In this document: positions 38,101 through 49,746 of the stretch, in pieces | Position numbering within the stretch: the first letter of the stretch is position 1 | Layout: each line of letters opens with the position of its first letter | Source of the DNA: CAIWHR01 sp963811685 | GTDB lineage: Bacteria > Pseudomonadota > Gammaproteobacteria > Burkholderiales > Casimicrobiaceae | DNA length: 64,000 nucleotides | Assembly (NCBI GenBank): GCA_963811685.1 | Contig: CAWESK010000003.1 | Location: forward strand, 35,910 to 99,909 | Direction of reading: 5' to 3' | Translations under genes and position numbers: made by a program | The notes under the pieces: generated by a model | What the model was told of the DNA's origin: nothing | Database searches by the model: none | Seen by the model: the letters and a program-made list of their open reading frames with translations, nothing else

Positions 38101-41100
38101 GACACGGGCGACGTGGCCATCGCGTGGTTCGACGAAGAGTCCCGTATGGTCACACCGGTCTACAGCTACGAGCGCGGACAGCGGCTGACCGACGTGCCGG
38201 CGACGAAGATGCCCCCCACCGAGAGAAACAGGCGCGTCGTGGAGGAACGCGTGACCGTGGCGCAGGGCACCATGCCCGAGGGAGCCCGGGCATATCCGGG
38301 GACAAGCCTTCCGAAGTCCGACGTGCGTGCCCCCGTCGTCGCGGCCGGCCGCGTTATCGCGCTGGTGAACCTCGACAACTTCGAACGCGAGAATGCCTTC
38401 GGCGACGACGAAGTGCGTCTATTGACCACCGTCTGCACCGCGATGGGCATGGCGCTGCAGAGCGCGCGCCTGTTCGACGAAACGCAGCGGCTCTTGAAGG
38501 AGACCGAGCGGCGCGCAGCGGAACTGGCCGTGATCAACAGCATCCAGGAAGGCATGGCGGCCGAACTCGACTTCCAGGCCGTCATCGACCTCGTCGGCGA
38601 CAAATTGCGCGAAGTGTTCCACACCGGCGACATTGGCATTACGTGGATGGACGCCAAAACGAACCTGATTCACTACGTCTACTACTACGAACGCGGCAAG
38701 CGGATGCACCACCCGCCGGCGCCTCCCAGGCCCGACGGGCCTTGGTCGGTCGTTGCGAAGACGCGGCAGGCGCTCATAAGCGGCCCAACCGGGAATGCGG
38801 AGACGGATCGCAAACACGTGCTTCCAGGTCACGAGAGGAGTCTTTCCTCGATTTACGTCCCGATGATTGGCAGCGACCGCGTGCTCGGCATGGTCAATCT
38901 GTGGAGCCACGAGCGCGAGCACGCCTATGGCGAGCCCGAGGTGCGGTTACTGAGCACCGTTGCCGCGAGCATGGGCGTGGCACTGGAGAACGCGCGGCTC
39001 TTCGATGAGACGCAGCGGCTGCTTAAGGAGACCGAGCAGCGCAACGCCGAGCTCGCGATCATCAACAGCGTGCAGGCGGCGCTCGCGGCCGAGCTCAACA
39101 TCCAGGGCATCTACGACGCGGTGGGCGACAAGATCCGGGAGATCTTCCACGACCGCGACATGGGCATTCGTGTCTACGATCCAGAAACGGACGTGATCCA
39201 TTACGCCTACACATACGAAAATGGTAAACGCTTCGCGCTCGAGTCCGAGCCGCTAGGGGACGCGGGTTTTGCCGCGCACGTCCTGCGCACGCGCGAGACG
39301 CTCGTCATCAACGAAAACATGACGCAGGCGATGGCCAAGTATGGTTCGTACACGCTGCCCGGGACGCAGCTGGTCAGATCGACGGTCCTTGTGCCGATGG
39401 TCGCAGGCGAACAGGCCCGCGGAGTTATCAGTCTGTCCGATATCGAGCGCGAGCACGCGTTCAGCGATTCCGATGTGCGCCTGCTCCAGACGCTGGCCAA
39501 CGCGATGAGCGTGGCCCTCGAGAACGCTCGCCTCTTCGACGAGACGCAGCGGCTTTTCAAGCAGAGTGAGCAGCGTGCCGCGGAGCTTGCGATCATCAAC
39601 AGCGTCCAGCAGGGCCTGGCCGCGGAGCTCGACTTCCAGGCGATCATCGACCTCGTCGGCGACAAGGTCGCGGAGATCTTCGACACCAAGGATATGTCGA
39701 TCGCGCTGTATGACCGCCGAGACAACGTGGTCACGACGCCTTATTACCTGGAGCACGGCGAGCGCTTTCCCGTCGAGCCCAGGCAGATGGCGGGAGGATT
39801 CACTGCGCACGTGATCAGGAACCGGCAATCGCTGGTGATCGGCCGCGACATAATGAAACGAGGAGTCGAGCTCGGCGCCAGGCTGATCGGCGACGCGAAC
39901 GCGACGGATGTCGGCCAGAGCTATGTCGGAGTGCCCATCCTGATCGGCGACGAAGCGCGCGGCGTCGTCGCGCTGTATTCCAGGGAACAGGATGCGTTTG
40001 CCGATTCTGACGTGCGCCTGCTGACCACGCTGGCCACCACTATGAGTGTCGCGCTCGAGAACGCCCGCCTCTTCGACGAGACGCAGCGCCGGTCGCGCGA
40101 GACCGCGGCGCTTGCCGAAGTCGGACGCGATATCTCGTCGACGCTCGACCTCGCGACGGTGATGGACCGCATCGCCCGTCATGCCAAGGACCTCCTCCAC
40201 GCCGACAACAGCGCGATCTTCCTGCCCGACGCCGGACGGCACGACCCATCGCGCCATCGTCGCCGTCGGCGAAATCGCGGACGCGATCAAGGCGACCGAA
40301 GTCGTGTCCGGCTCGGGCATCATCGGCAGCCTGCTCGAAGCCGGACGTGCCGAGTACATCAACGATACGCAGGCGGACGCGCGCGCGATCCAGATCCCCG
40401 GCACCGATCGGTCGGAAAACGAGCGGCTGATGGTGGCGCCATTGGTGGCGGGGACGACGGTCCGGGGCGCGATGGCCGTGTGGCGAACGGGGGGACTTCC
40501 GTTCAACGACACCGAGCTCGAGTTTCTCTCCGGACTCTCGCTGCAGGCAACCGTCGCCATCGAGAACGCGCGGCTGTTCCACGAGGCGCGCGAGGCGCGG
40601 GCGCAGGCCGAGGCTGCCAACGAGGCGAAGAGCTCGTTCCTCGCCACGATGAGCCACGAGATCCGCACGCCGATGAACGCGGTGATCGGCATGAGCGGAC
40701 TCTTGCTCGACACGCCGCTCAACGAAGAGCAGCAGGACTACGTCTCGACGATCCGCGAGTCCGGCGATTCGCTGCTTACGATCATCAACGACATTCTCGA
40801 TTTCTCGAAGATCGAGGCCGGCCGGATGGATATCGAAGCGCAGCCGTTCGACCTGCGCGAGTGCGTCGAATCGGCGCTCGACCTCGTCTCCTCACGCGCC
40901 GTCGAAAAGCATCTCGACACCGCCTACCTCCTCGAAAACGGCGTTCCGCCGGCCATCGTCGGCGACGTGACCAGGCTGCGCCAGATCATCCTGAACCTGC
41001 TGGGCAATGCGGTGAAATTCACCGAAAAGGGCGAGGTCGTGCTCACGGTGACGTCGAAGGCGCATGCCGACGGCAAGGCGGAGCTCACGTTCGCCGTTCG

Positions 41101-42175
41101 CGATACCGGAATCGGCTTGTCGGCGGAAGGCATGAGCCGGCTGTTCCAGTCGTTCTCGCAGGCGGATTCGTCGACCACGCGCAAGTACGGCGGCACCGGC
41201 TTGGGTCTTGCGATCAGCAAGCGCCTCGCGGAGCTGATGGGCGGACGAATGTGGGCGAAGAGCGACGGTGAAGGCAAGGGAGCGACGTTCTACGTCAGCA
41301 TCGTCGCGCCGATCGGCGAGCTGCCTCCGGCACGGCAGCGCGAATTCGTCGGCGTGCAGCCCGGGCTCGCCGGCAAGCGCGTTCTCGTCGTCGATGACAA
41401 CGCGACCAACCGCCGCGTGCTCGACCTGCAGACCGCGAAGTGGGGCATGGCGTCGCGCGCGACGGAATCGCCGAAGGAGGCCCTGCGCTGGCTGGATGCG
41501 GGCGAGACATTCGATCTCGCGATCGTCGACATGCATATGCCGGAGATGGACGGCGTCGCTCTCGCGCGGCAGATACGCGAGCGCAGCGCCGCGCTGCCGC
41601 TGGTCCTGTTCAGCTCGCTCGGGCGACGCGAAGCCGGCGCGGACGACTCCCTCTTCGCCGCGTATCTCGCGAAGCCGGTCCGGCAGTCGCAGCTCTTCGA
41701 CACGCTGGTCGGCATTCTGGCGCAAGAAGCCACCCCGAAATCCGCGCCTGCCGAGCGTGCGCCGCTGCGGCTCGACCCGGCGATGGCGACACGCCATCCG
41801 CTGCGCATCCTGCTGGCCGAGGACAACGTCGTCAACCAGAAGCTCGCGCTGCGCCTCCTGCAGCAGATGGGCTATCGCGCGGACCTCGCGTCGAACGGCC
41901 TCGAGGCCGTGGAATCGGTGCAACGGCAGGTCTACGATGCGGTGCTGATGGACGTCCAGATGCCCGAGATGGATGGCCTCGACGCGGCGCGCGAGATCAC
42001 GTCGCGCTGGAAGCCGAGCGAGCGACCGCGCATCATCGCGATGACCGCCAATGCGATGCAGGGCGACCGGGAGATGTGCGTCGCCGCAGGCATGGACGAC
42101 TACCTGACCAAGCCGATCCGCGTCGACCAGCTGGTCGCGGCGCTCTACAACGTGGCGGCGCGCCAGGAGCGTTGA
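35124..42175 (+). CDS. Giant hybrid histidine kinase with ten GAF domains, HisKA-HATPase-REC-REC (many frame breaks)
   Basis: About 2,350 aa once frames are joined. A short Lys/Pro/Ala-rich head (AKPAAKPAAKRVSKPVAKRV) precedes ten GAF domains. Each is linked to the next by a near-identical helix (ARLFDETQRLLKETEQRNAEL). HisKA follows, with the phospho-acceptor His in FLATMSHEIRTPM (codon 40655), then HATPase boxes NAVKFTEKG, DTGIGLS and GGTGLGLAIS, REC1 (VVDDNATN, phospho-Asp in IVDMHMPEMDG, LAKP) and REC2 (LAEDNVVNQ, LMDVQMPEMDG, TKP). No membrane segment or periplasmic sensor is seen, so it is soluble. Plus-one steps lie near 35481, 35652, 36115, 36712, 36985, 37530 and 40237, and a one-base loss near 35363. 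The start is uncertain: the first 75 codons also change frame. Confidence 0.85.
35350..40600 (+). repeat. Tandem GAF-domain repeat array, ten units of about 530 bp
   Basis: The linker sequence CTCTTCGACGAGACGCAGCG recurs, with small changes, at 35823, 36352, 36890, 37413, 37951, 38470, 38998, 39532 and 40070, with a diverged copy at 40574. Spacings are 504-538 bp. Two unit types can be told apart by the first helix: type A reads INSIQQG..LDFQ.I.DLVGDKLREVF (units 1, 2, 4, 6, 7, 9) and type B reads IINAVQ.AL..ELSLQG.YDAVGD.IR (units 3, 5, 8). Unit 10 is distinct (EVGRDISSTLDLATVMDRIARHAKDLL). The near identity at DNA level shows expansion by duplication within the gene. Confidence 0.85.
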
Positions 42176-42176
42176 C

Positions 42177-45100
42177 GTGCCGCGGAACAACAAGCCTGCC
42201 GCCCCCCACGCGCCACGCCGCGTCGGCGCAAAGGTGAAGTCGAGCGTTGCCGCTGAAGCGATCGCAGCGGCGCGCGATCTCGCGTTTGCGGGGCAGCACG
42301 CGCAGGCGATCGAACGAGCCACCTCCGCACTGGCGCGGCGCTGTGACGACGCCGCTCGTCTCGCGTTGCTCGAGTTGCGCGTCGAAAGCCTGATCGCCCA
42401 AGGCGAGGTCGAACGCGCCCGCGCTGATGTCGACGCGATGCTCGGCATTGCCGACCAAGCCGGTCTTGCAGCCTTCGCTGCCCAGGCGTTGAATTGCCAG
42501 AGCCTGCTGCACCTCCGTTCGGCCGCATGGCAGCCAGCGGTCGACTGCGCCGCGCGCGCGCTGGCGGCCGCAAAGCGCAGTCGGCGCACGACGCTGGTCG
42601 GCGCGAGCCTGCTGCGCGTCGCCGAAGCGCAGATGCGCGCGCGTGCGAGCGAGCCCGCATTGCGAAATGCCAAGGCCGCCGGAGAGCTCTTCGAATCGCA
42701 GGGCGATGCGGTCCGCCGAGGCCGCGCGATGTGGGTCGCCGCCGCCGCATTGGGCAACCTTGGTCACACCGTGCGAAGCGAGCGAGCGGCCGACGAGGCG
42801 CTGGCCCTGTCCCGCCAATCCGGCGACCGCTATGGCGAAGGCAATGCGCTGAACATTCGGTATCGCGAGCAACCTGACCTCGCAGTCCGGCTGCGCGGCC
42901 TTCACCAGGCGCTGGCGGCCTTCCGGGCAGCCGGCAACGTGTCGGGCCAGGCCACGATCTTCAACAACCTGACCCTTGCCTACCACGACATCGGCCTGTA
43001 CCGGCAGTCCAACCGGATGATTCTGCAGGCGATGGCCATCGGTCGCCGAGTCCATAACGTCGATCAAGTGTTCAATGGTTTCACGTTCCTTGCCGCCAAT
43101 GCGTCGCTGATGGGCAAGGTCGACGACGCGCGCGACCATTGCGCCGAGCTGATGGCCATGCTTCCCGGTGTCGCGGATCCTACATTGCGTTTTCAGGCAT
43201 CGATGATGTGGGGCTGGACGGAGACTTTGGCCGGCAATCCGCGCGCCGCGTTGCCGTATCTCGAAGAGACATTGCATCTGATCGAGCGAACCGAGGACAC
43301 GAGCTATCCGATCATCGTCCTGACCTACCTTTGCGAAAATCATCTGGCCCTCGGAGACGCCGCTGCCGCCCTCGCCGCGTCGCGGCGGGCCAGCGAGCTG
43401 CAGCTTGCCCGCGAACGCGGCTTCGTCGGCAACGGAGGGTCGGCGGCCGATGTCTGGTGGTGGCATCACCGGGCGCTGCTTGCGAGCGGCGAACGGGTCG
43501 CCGCCGGCCGCGCGCTCGAAAGGGCCTACGGCTTCCTGCTCGACGGGATCGCGAGCCTGAGCGACGAGGGCTTGCGCCGCAGCTACCTCAACAAGCGCGG
43601 CTCGTACCGGGCGCTCGTAAAGGCCTGGATAGAACACGCGCGCAAACGCCGATTGCCCGCAAAGAGACGAGCCGCGCATCTCGCGGGAGTCGCCGAGCTC
43701 AGCGCGCCGTTCGAGCGACTCGTCGATACCGGCGTCCGGCTGAACGAATTGCGCAGCGCCGAAGAACTGCACGAATTCCTGGTCGACGAAGTCACCGAGC
43801 TGAGCGGCGCCGAGCGCGTGCTGCTCGTTCTGGAATCCGCCGGCAGCCTGCGCGTTGCCGGATCGCTCGTGCCCGTAGGCGAAGACGCTTCCGTTTTGCT
43901 GCATTCCGTCACGCCATGGATCGAAGACGCGCGCCGCGCCCGCGTTGCGACCCTTCGCCACTTGCCGGAAGGCGCAGACCCGCTCGACCAGCGCTCGTCG
44001 CTCGTCGTCCCGCTGGTCGCGCAGCAGCGCCTGCTGGGTTATGTGTATGCAGACATCGACGGCGCTTACGGCCGCTTCCGCGACACCGATCGCGACCTGA
44101 TGACAATGCTGGCCGCGCAGGCCGCCGTCGCGCTCGACAATGCGCAGTGGGCGCAAGGGTTAGAGCGCAAGGTCGACGAGCGCACCGCGGAGCTGACGCA
44201 GGCTCTCGAGCAGCAAACCGCGACGGCCGACGTCCTGAAGGTCATCAGCAAATCACCGACCGACGTGCAGCCGGTGTTCGACGCGATCGCCGAGCGAGCG
44301 ATGATCCTTTGCGGCGCCCTCACCGGGACAGTCACGCATTTCGATGGCGAGCTCGTGCACCTGCGCGCCTTCCACGGCGCAACGCACGAGGCGACGGAGG
44401 CGATGAAGGCTGCCTACCCGATCAAGCTTGGACGCGGCGCCGTCAGCGCGCGAGCAATTCGCGAGCACGCGCCGGTCCAGATCCCCGACGTTTTCGAGGA
44501 CCCGGACTACGAACTGAAGGATGCGTCGCGAGCGGCCGGCTACAAGAGCGGTCTCGCCGTGCCGATGTTTCGCGAGGGACAGGTGATCGGCACAATCGGC
44601 GTGACTCGCGCGGAGACGGGTGTGTTCCCCGAACGGCTTGTCGCGCTACTGCAGACTTTTGCCGAGCAGGCTGCAATCGCGATCCAGAACGCGAAGTTGT
44701 TCAACGAGACGCAGGAGGCGCTCGGACGCCAGACCGCGACGGCCGACATCCTGCGCGTGATCAGCAGTTCGCCGACCAATGTCCAACCGGTATTCGACGC
44801 CATTGTCCGCACGGCCCTGCGGCTCCTCTCCTGCGACTCGGTAGTCGTGATGCGGTGCGACGGCAATACGTTCTCGCCGGTCGCGGGCGTGCGCCAGGAT
44901 GGCGCTCGCAATTGCGATGACGGAATCCGCTCGTGAAGGTGGATCCCAACGCCAATTTTCCCTCGCGGGTAATTTTGTCGAAGTCCATACTGCATCTGCC
45001 GGATTGGGAGCGTCATCGACCTTCCCGAGCACGAGCGGCGCATTCAGGAGTCGCACGGGGTCCGTTCGTCGCTCTTGCTGCCGCTGCTGCGCGAGGGCGA

Positions 45101-48100
45101 ATGCATCGGCGTGCTGGCGCTGGTGCGCAAGACGCCCGGCGCCTTCAGTGAAGCGGAAATCGCACTTGCGAGATCCTTTGTCGACCAGGCGCTGATCGCC
45201 ATCGAGAACACGCGACTTTTCAACGAAACGAAAGAGGCGCTGAACCGGCAGCGCGCCGCCTCCGACGTGCTGGCGGCGATCAGCGGGTCGATCGCCGACA
45301 CCGCGCCGGTCTTCGCGACGATCCTCGACAGCTGCGAACGTCTTTTCTCCGGCAATGTCGCGGGCGTAAGCCTGGTCGGCGACGACGGCCTCATCCATCT
45401 TCGGGCCTACCACGGCCCCAACAGGGCGGAGCTGGAGAAGGTCTTTCCGCTGCCCCTCGACGAGACGAGTGGATCGGGCGCGTGCATCGTGTTGCGCAGC
45501 GTCGTGCACTATCCCGACACTGAAGACGAAGCCGTGCCCGAGGCGACGCGGCGCGCATGTCGGGCCGTGGGCTACAGGAGCGTGATCTTCGCCCCCATGG
45601 TGTGGGAGCGCCGCGGCATCGGGGTGATTTTCGTGGGTCGGGCGTACGTCGGCCAGTTCTCGGAAAAGGACATGGCGCTGCTGCGGACGTTCGCCGATCA
45701 GGCGGTGATCGCGATCCAGAACGCGCGGCTGTTCAACGAGACAAAGGAAGCGCTGGAACAGCAGACCGCCACCGCCGAGGTGCTGCAGGTGATCAGCAGC
45801 TCCGTCGCCGACACCGCGCCCGTATTCGACAAGATCCTCGACAGCTGCCAGCAGCTGTTCGCCACCGAGCAGCTCGGCATCTTTCTCGCCGGCGACGACG
45901 GCATGGTCCATGTCGGCGCGTGGCGCGGCTCTGCATTGGAGACCATCGCCGCGACGTTCCCGAAGCCGCTCGACGAGACGATGACCGCGATCGTTATCCG
46001 CGACCGCCGCACGATGCATATCCCGGACGTGCTCGGCATGTCCCCGCCCGTGCCCATCGTTCGCGGTGTCGCCGAGCGAATCAGGCAACTGCTCGATCGC
46101 ATGGGCTCCGATGTTGTGGGAGGACCGCGGCATCGGCTCGATCGCCGTGTTGCGACAGCCGCCGAAACCGTTCACCGAAAAGGAATTGGTGCTGCTCAGA
46201 ACTTTCGCCGACCAGTCGGTGATCGCGATCCAGAACTGCGCGGCTGTTCAACGAGACCAAGGAGGCACTCGAGCGGCAGACCGCGACGGCCGACGTGCTG
46301 AAAGTGATCAGCGAATCGCCGACCGATGTGCAGCCCGTGTTCGACGTGATCGCCGAGCGTGCGGCGCGACTCACCAGCGCCGAATACGGTTGGGTGCTTC
46401 GCTTCGACGGCGAGCTGATCCACGTGGCGAGCGCACACGGCGTCAACGCGAAGGGCCTCGAGGCGGCGAGGCAGGCGTTTCCGATGCGCCCGGGAGACGG
46501 CTCGGCGGCTGCGACAGTCGTTCGCGACGGCAAGGTCGTCAACATCGCCGATGTACTTGCCGAGGACTCGCAGTACAAGGTCAAGTCGCATCGCCGAGCT
46601 GGCGGGTTACCGAAGCGATTCTCAGCGTGCCGATGCGGCACGAGGATCAAATCGTCGGGGTGATCACGGTCACCCGCGCCGAGGTCGGCCGTTTCGCCGA
46701 CAAGGAAGTCGATCTGCTGCAGACGTTCGCCAGCCAGGCGGTCATCGCGATCGAGAACGTCCGATTGTTCAACGAGACCAAGGAGGCGCTCGAACAGCAG
46801 ACCGCCACGGCCGAAGTGCTGCAGGTGATCAGCAGCTCGGTCGCCGACACCGCGCCCGTGTTCGACAAGATCCTCGACAGCTGCCGGCGCCTGTTCGCAA
46901 GCGAGCAGCTCGCCGTCATGCTGGTCGAAGACGAGGCGCGCGTGCGCACGGCTGCGTGGCGCGGATCCGCGTTCGACGCCCTGTCCCGGGAGGTCGGATC
47001 GATGCCGCTCGAAACGACATTCACGGGACGGGCAATCCGCGAGCGGCGGACGGTACAGGTGACCCAGGCCGACATGGCCAGCATGTGGGACGCGGGTGCG
47101 CGTAAGTGGGTGCAGTCGGTGGGACCTTACACCGCGATCTACAGTCCGATGTTATGGGAGGGTCGCGGCATCGGCTCGATCTGCATCTTCCGCCAGCCGC
47201 CACGCCCGTTCACCGACAAGGAGGTGGCGCTGCTCGGTACATTCGCCGACCAGGCGGTGATCGCGATCCAGAACTCGCGACTGTTCAACGAGACCAACGC
47301 GGCGCTCGAGCGGCAGACGGCGACCTCCGAAGTCCTGCGCGTGATCAGCGAGTCGCCGACCGACGTGCAGCCAACGCTCGACGCCGTCGCGGAGCGTGCG
47401 GGGCTTCTCTGCGACGCGGACGGAAGTCGCATCTGGCTGGTCGCCGACGGACAATTGCGCGCGATGACGACATACGGGTCGGCTTACGAAGCCATGACGA
47501 GTGTCGAGGTGCTGCCGCTGACGAAGGCGTCGGTTGGCGGCCGCGCCGTGCTGGAGCGCCGAGTGATTCACGTCGAAGACGTCGTCAAAGTCATCGACTC
47601 GGACTATCCCGCGATTCGCGAGCTGCAGCGGCGCTACGGCTTTCGCACCGTATTGAACGTTCCCTTGCTGCGGGAGGGCGAGGCGCTCGGAGTCATCTCG
47701 CTTCTGCGCAACGAGGTACGTCCGTTCGCGCCCGTCGAGATCAACCTCGTGAAGACGTTCGCCGACCAGGCCGTGATCGCCATCCAGAACGTCCGGATGT
47801 TCAACGAGACGAAGCAGGCTCGGGCGGCGGCAGAGGCAGCGAACGAGGCGAAGAGCTCGTTCCTCGCCACGATGAGCCACGAGATCCGCACGCCGATGAA
47901 CGCGGTCATCGGCATGAGCGGGCTCCTGCTCGACACGCAGCTCGACGCCGAGCAGCACGACTACGCCGCGACGATCCGCGACTCGGGCGACGCCCTTCTC
48001 ACCATCATCAACGACATCCTCGATTTCTCGAAGATCGAGGCGGGTCGCATGGACATCGAGGCGCACCCGTTCGACCTGCGCGAATGCGTGGAGTCGGCGC

Positions 48101-49397
48101 TCGATCTCATCAGCACGCGCGCCGCCGAGAAGCATCTCGACATCGCCTACCTGTTCGAGGGCGAGGTGCCCGTTGCCATCGAAGGCGACGTGACGCGACT
48201 GCGGCAAATCCTGCTCAATCTCCTTGCGAACGCAGTGAAGTTCACCGAGGCGGGTGAGGTCGTGGTGAGCGTAACGGCCAAGTCGCTGGCCGCCGGCATG
48301 TTCGAGCTGACCTTCACCGTCCGCGACACCGGCATCGGACTCACCGACGAAGCCATGAGCCGGCTCTTTCAGTCGTTCTCGCAGGCGGACAGCTCGACCA
48401 CCCGCAAATACGGGGGCACGGGGCTGGGCCTCGCCATCAGCAAGCGGCTCTCCGAGCTGATGGGGGGCACGATGTGGGTCGAGAGCGCGGGACCGGGCAA
48501 AGGCTCGTCGTTCCACTTCACGATCCGCGCGCCTCTGGCGGCGTCACCCCAGCCCAAACGCCGCGACTTCATCGGCGTGCAGCCGGCGCTTTCCGCCAAG
48601 CGCGTGCTGGTGGTCGACGACAACGCCACCAACCGCAAGGTGCTGGCGCTGCAGGCGGCCAAGTGGGGAATGGTGCCGCGCGACACCGGGTCGCCGGAAG
48701 AAGCGCTGCGCTGGATCGCGCAAGGCGAGAGCTTCGATCTTGCCATCCTCGACATGCACATGCCCGAGATGGACGGCATCGCGCTCGCGCGCGAGATTCG
48801 CGCGCGAAACGTCGGCGCTGCCGCTCGTCCTGTTCAGCTCCCTCGGGCGGCGCGAGGCCGGCGACACCGACGGCCTCTTCAGCGCGCTATCTCGCCAAGC
48901 CGTTGCGCCAGTCGCAGCTCTTCGACACGCTGGCCGGCCTGCTCGCGCATGACGAAGCGCCCAAGCCGAGCGCGGCACCGGCCAAGACGTCGATGGATCC
49001 CGGGATGGCGGCGCGCCATCCGCTGCGCATCCTGCTCGCCGAGGACAACGTGGTGAACCAGAAGCTCGCGCTGCGCCTTCTGCAGCAGATGGGCTATCGC
49101 GCCGATCTTGCGAGCAACGGCATCGAAGCCGTCGAATCGGTTGCGCGTCAAACCTACGACGTGGTGCTGATGGACGTGCAGATGCCCGAGATGGACGGGC
49201 TCGAAGCCGCGCGCCGGATCACCGGGCGCTGGACGCCGGACGATCGCCCGCGCATCGTGGCGATGACGGCGAACGCGATGCAGGGCGACCGCGAGGAATG
49301 CCTCGCCGCCGGCATGGACGATTACCTCACCAAACCGATCCGCGTCGAGCGCCTCGTCGAGGCGCTGAACCTGGCGCGCGCACGCGAAAGCACATGA
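42177..49397 (+). CDS. Second hybrid histidine kinase: TPR-like N-terminus, eight GAF domains, HisKA-HATPase-REC-REC (frame breaks)
   Basis: About 2,400 aa after joining frames. Residues 1 to about 490 are helical TPR-like repeats (FAGQHAQAIERATSALARRCDDAARLALLELRVESLIAQGE; GLYRQSNRMILQAMAIGRRV). The first GAF starts at about 43,735 (LRSAEELHEFLVDEVTELSGAERVLLVLE). Seven more follow, separated by an (E/N)RQTATAEVLQVIS linker and each ending in FADQAVIAIQNARLFNETKEAL. The kinase core has the acceptor His in FLATMSHEIRTPM (codon 47878), and REC domains have LDMHMPEMDG and LMDVQMPEMDG. It is a close paralogue of the upstream kinase over the kinase and receiver parts, one base after its stop. The GAF series differs. 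Plus-one steps lie near 44897, 44933, 45010, 46095, 46238, 46590, 46612, 48815 and 48890. Confidence 0.85.
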
Positions 49398-49398
49398 C

Positions 49399-49746
49399 AT
49401 GACCGGACCGACGATCGACCGCGCGACCTTCGAAGCGCTCAACGAATCCGCCGGCAGCGATTTCGTGCGCGAGCTCGTCGACACGTTCCTCGCCGAGGCG
49501 CCGGCGATGCTGGACGACCTTCGCGGCGCGCTCGCCGCGAACGACGCCGATCGCTTCCGCCGCGCCGCGCATTCGCTGAAATCCAACAGCATGACCTTCG
49601 GCGCGTTGGCGCTGGGCGGAATGGCCAGGGCGCTGGAGCTGGGCGGCCTCGACCCGGTGCGACAGGCGAACGGCAAGCCGCTCGACGATCTGGCGGACGA
49701 ATATGCGCGCGCGGCGCGGGCGCTGTCGGAGCTGCGCAATGCGTGA
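49399..49746 (+). CDS. Hpt-domain histidine phosphotransferase
   Basis: 115 aa, a single Hpt four-helix bundle: FVRELVDTFLAEAPAMLDDLRGALAANDADRFRRAAHSLKSNSMTFGALALGGMARALE, with the phosphorylated His in AHSLKSNS. It takes phosphate from the REC domain of a hybrid kinase and passes it to a response regulator. The ATG at 49399 comes 1 bp after the kinase stop, and the 3' end overlaps the next gene by 8 bp, so the three proteins are produced together. It is the natural relay between the two upstream kinases and the downstream REC-cyclase. Confidence 0.93.
   Translation: MTGPTIDRATFEALNESAGSDFVRELVDTFLAEAPAMLDDLRGALAANDADRFRRAAHSLKSNSMTFGALALGGMARALELGGLDPVRQANGKPLDDLADEYARAARALSELRNA

Noticed and set aside
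35350..40600. Regular 530-bp repeats considered as CRISPR or satellite DNA
   Set aside because: The unit is far too long for CRISPR, has no unique spacers, and codes for GAF domains throughout.
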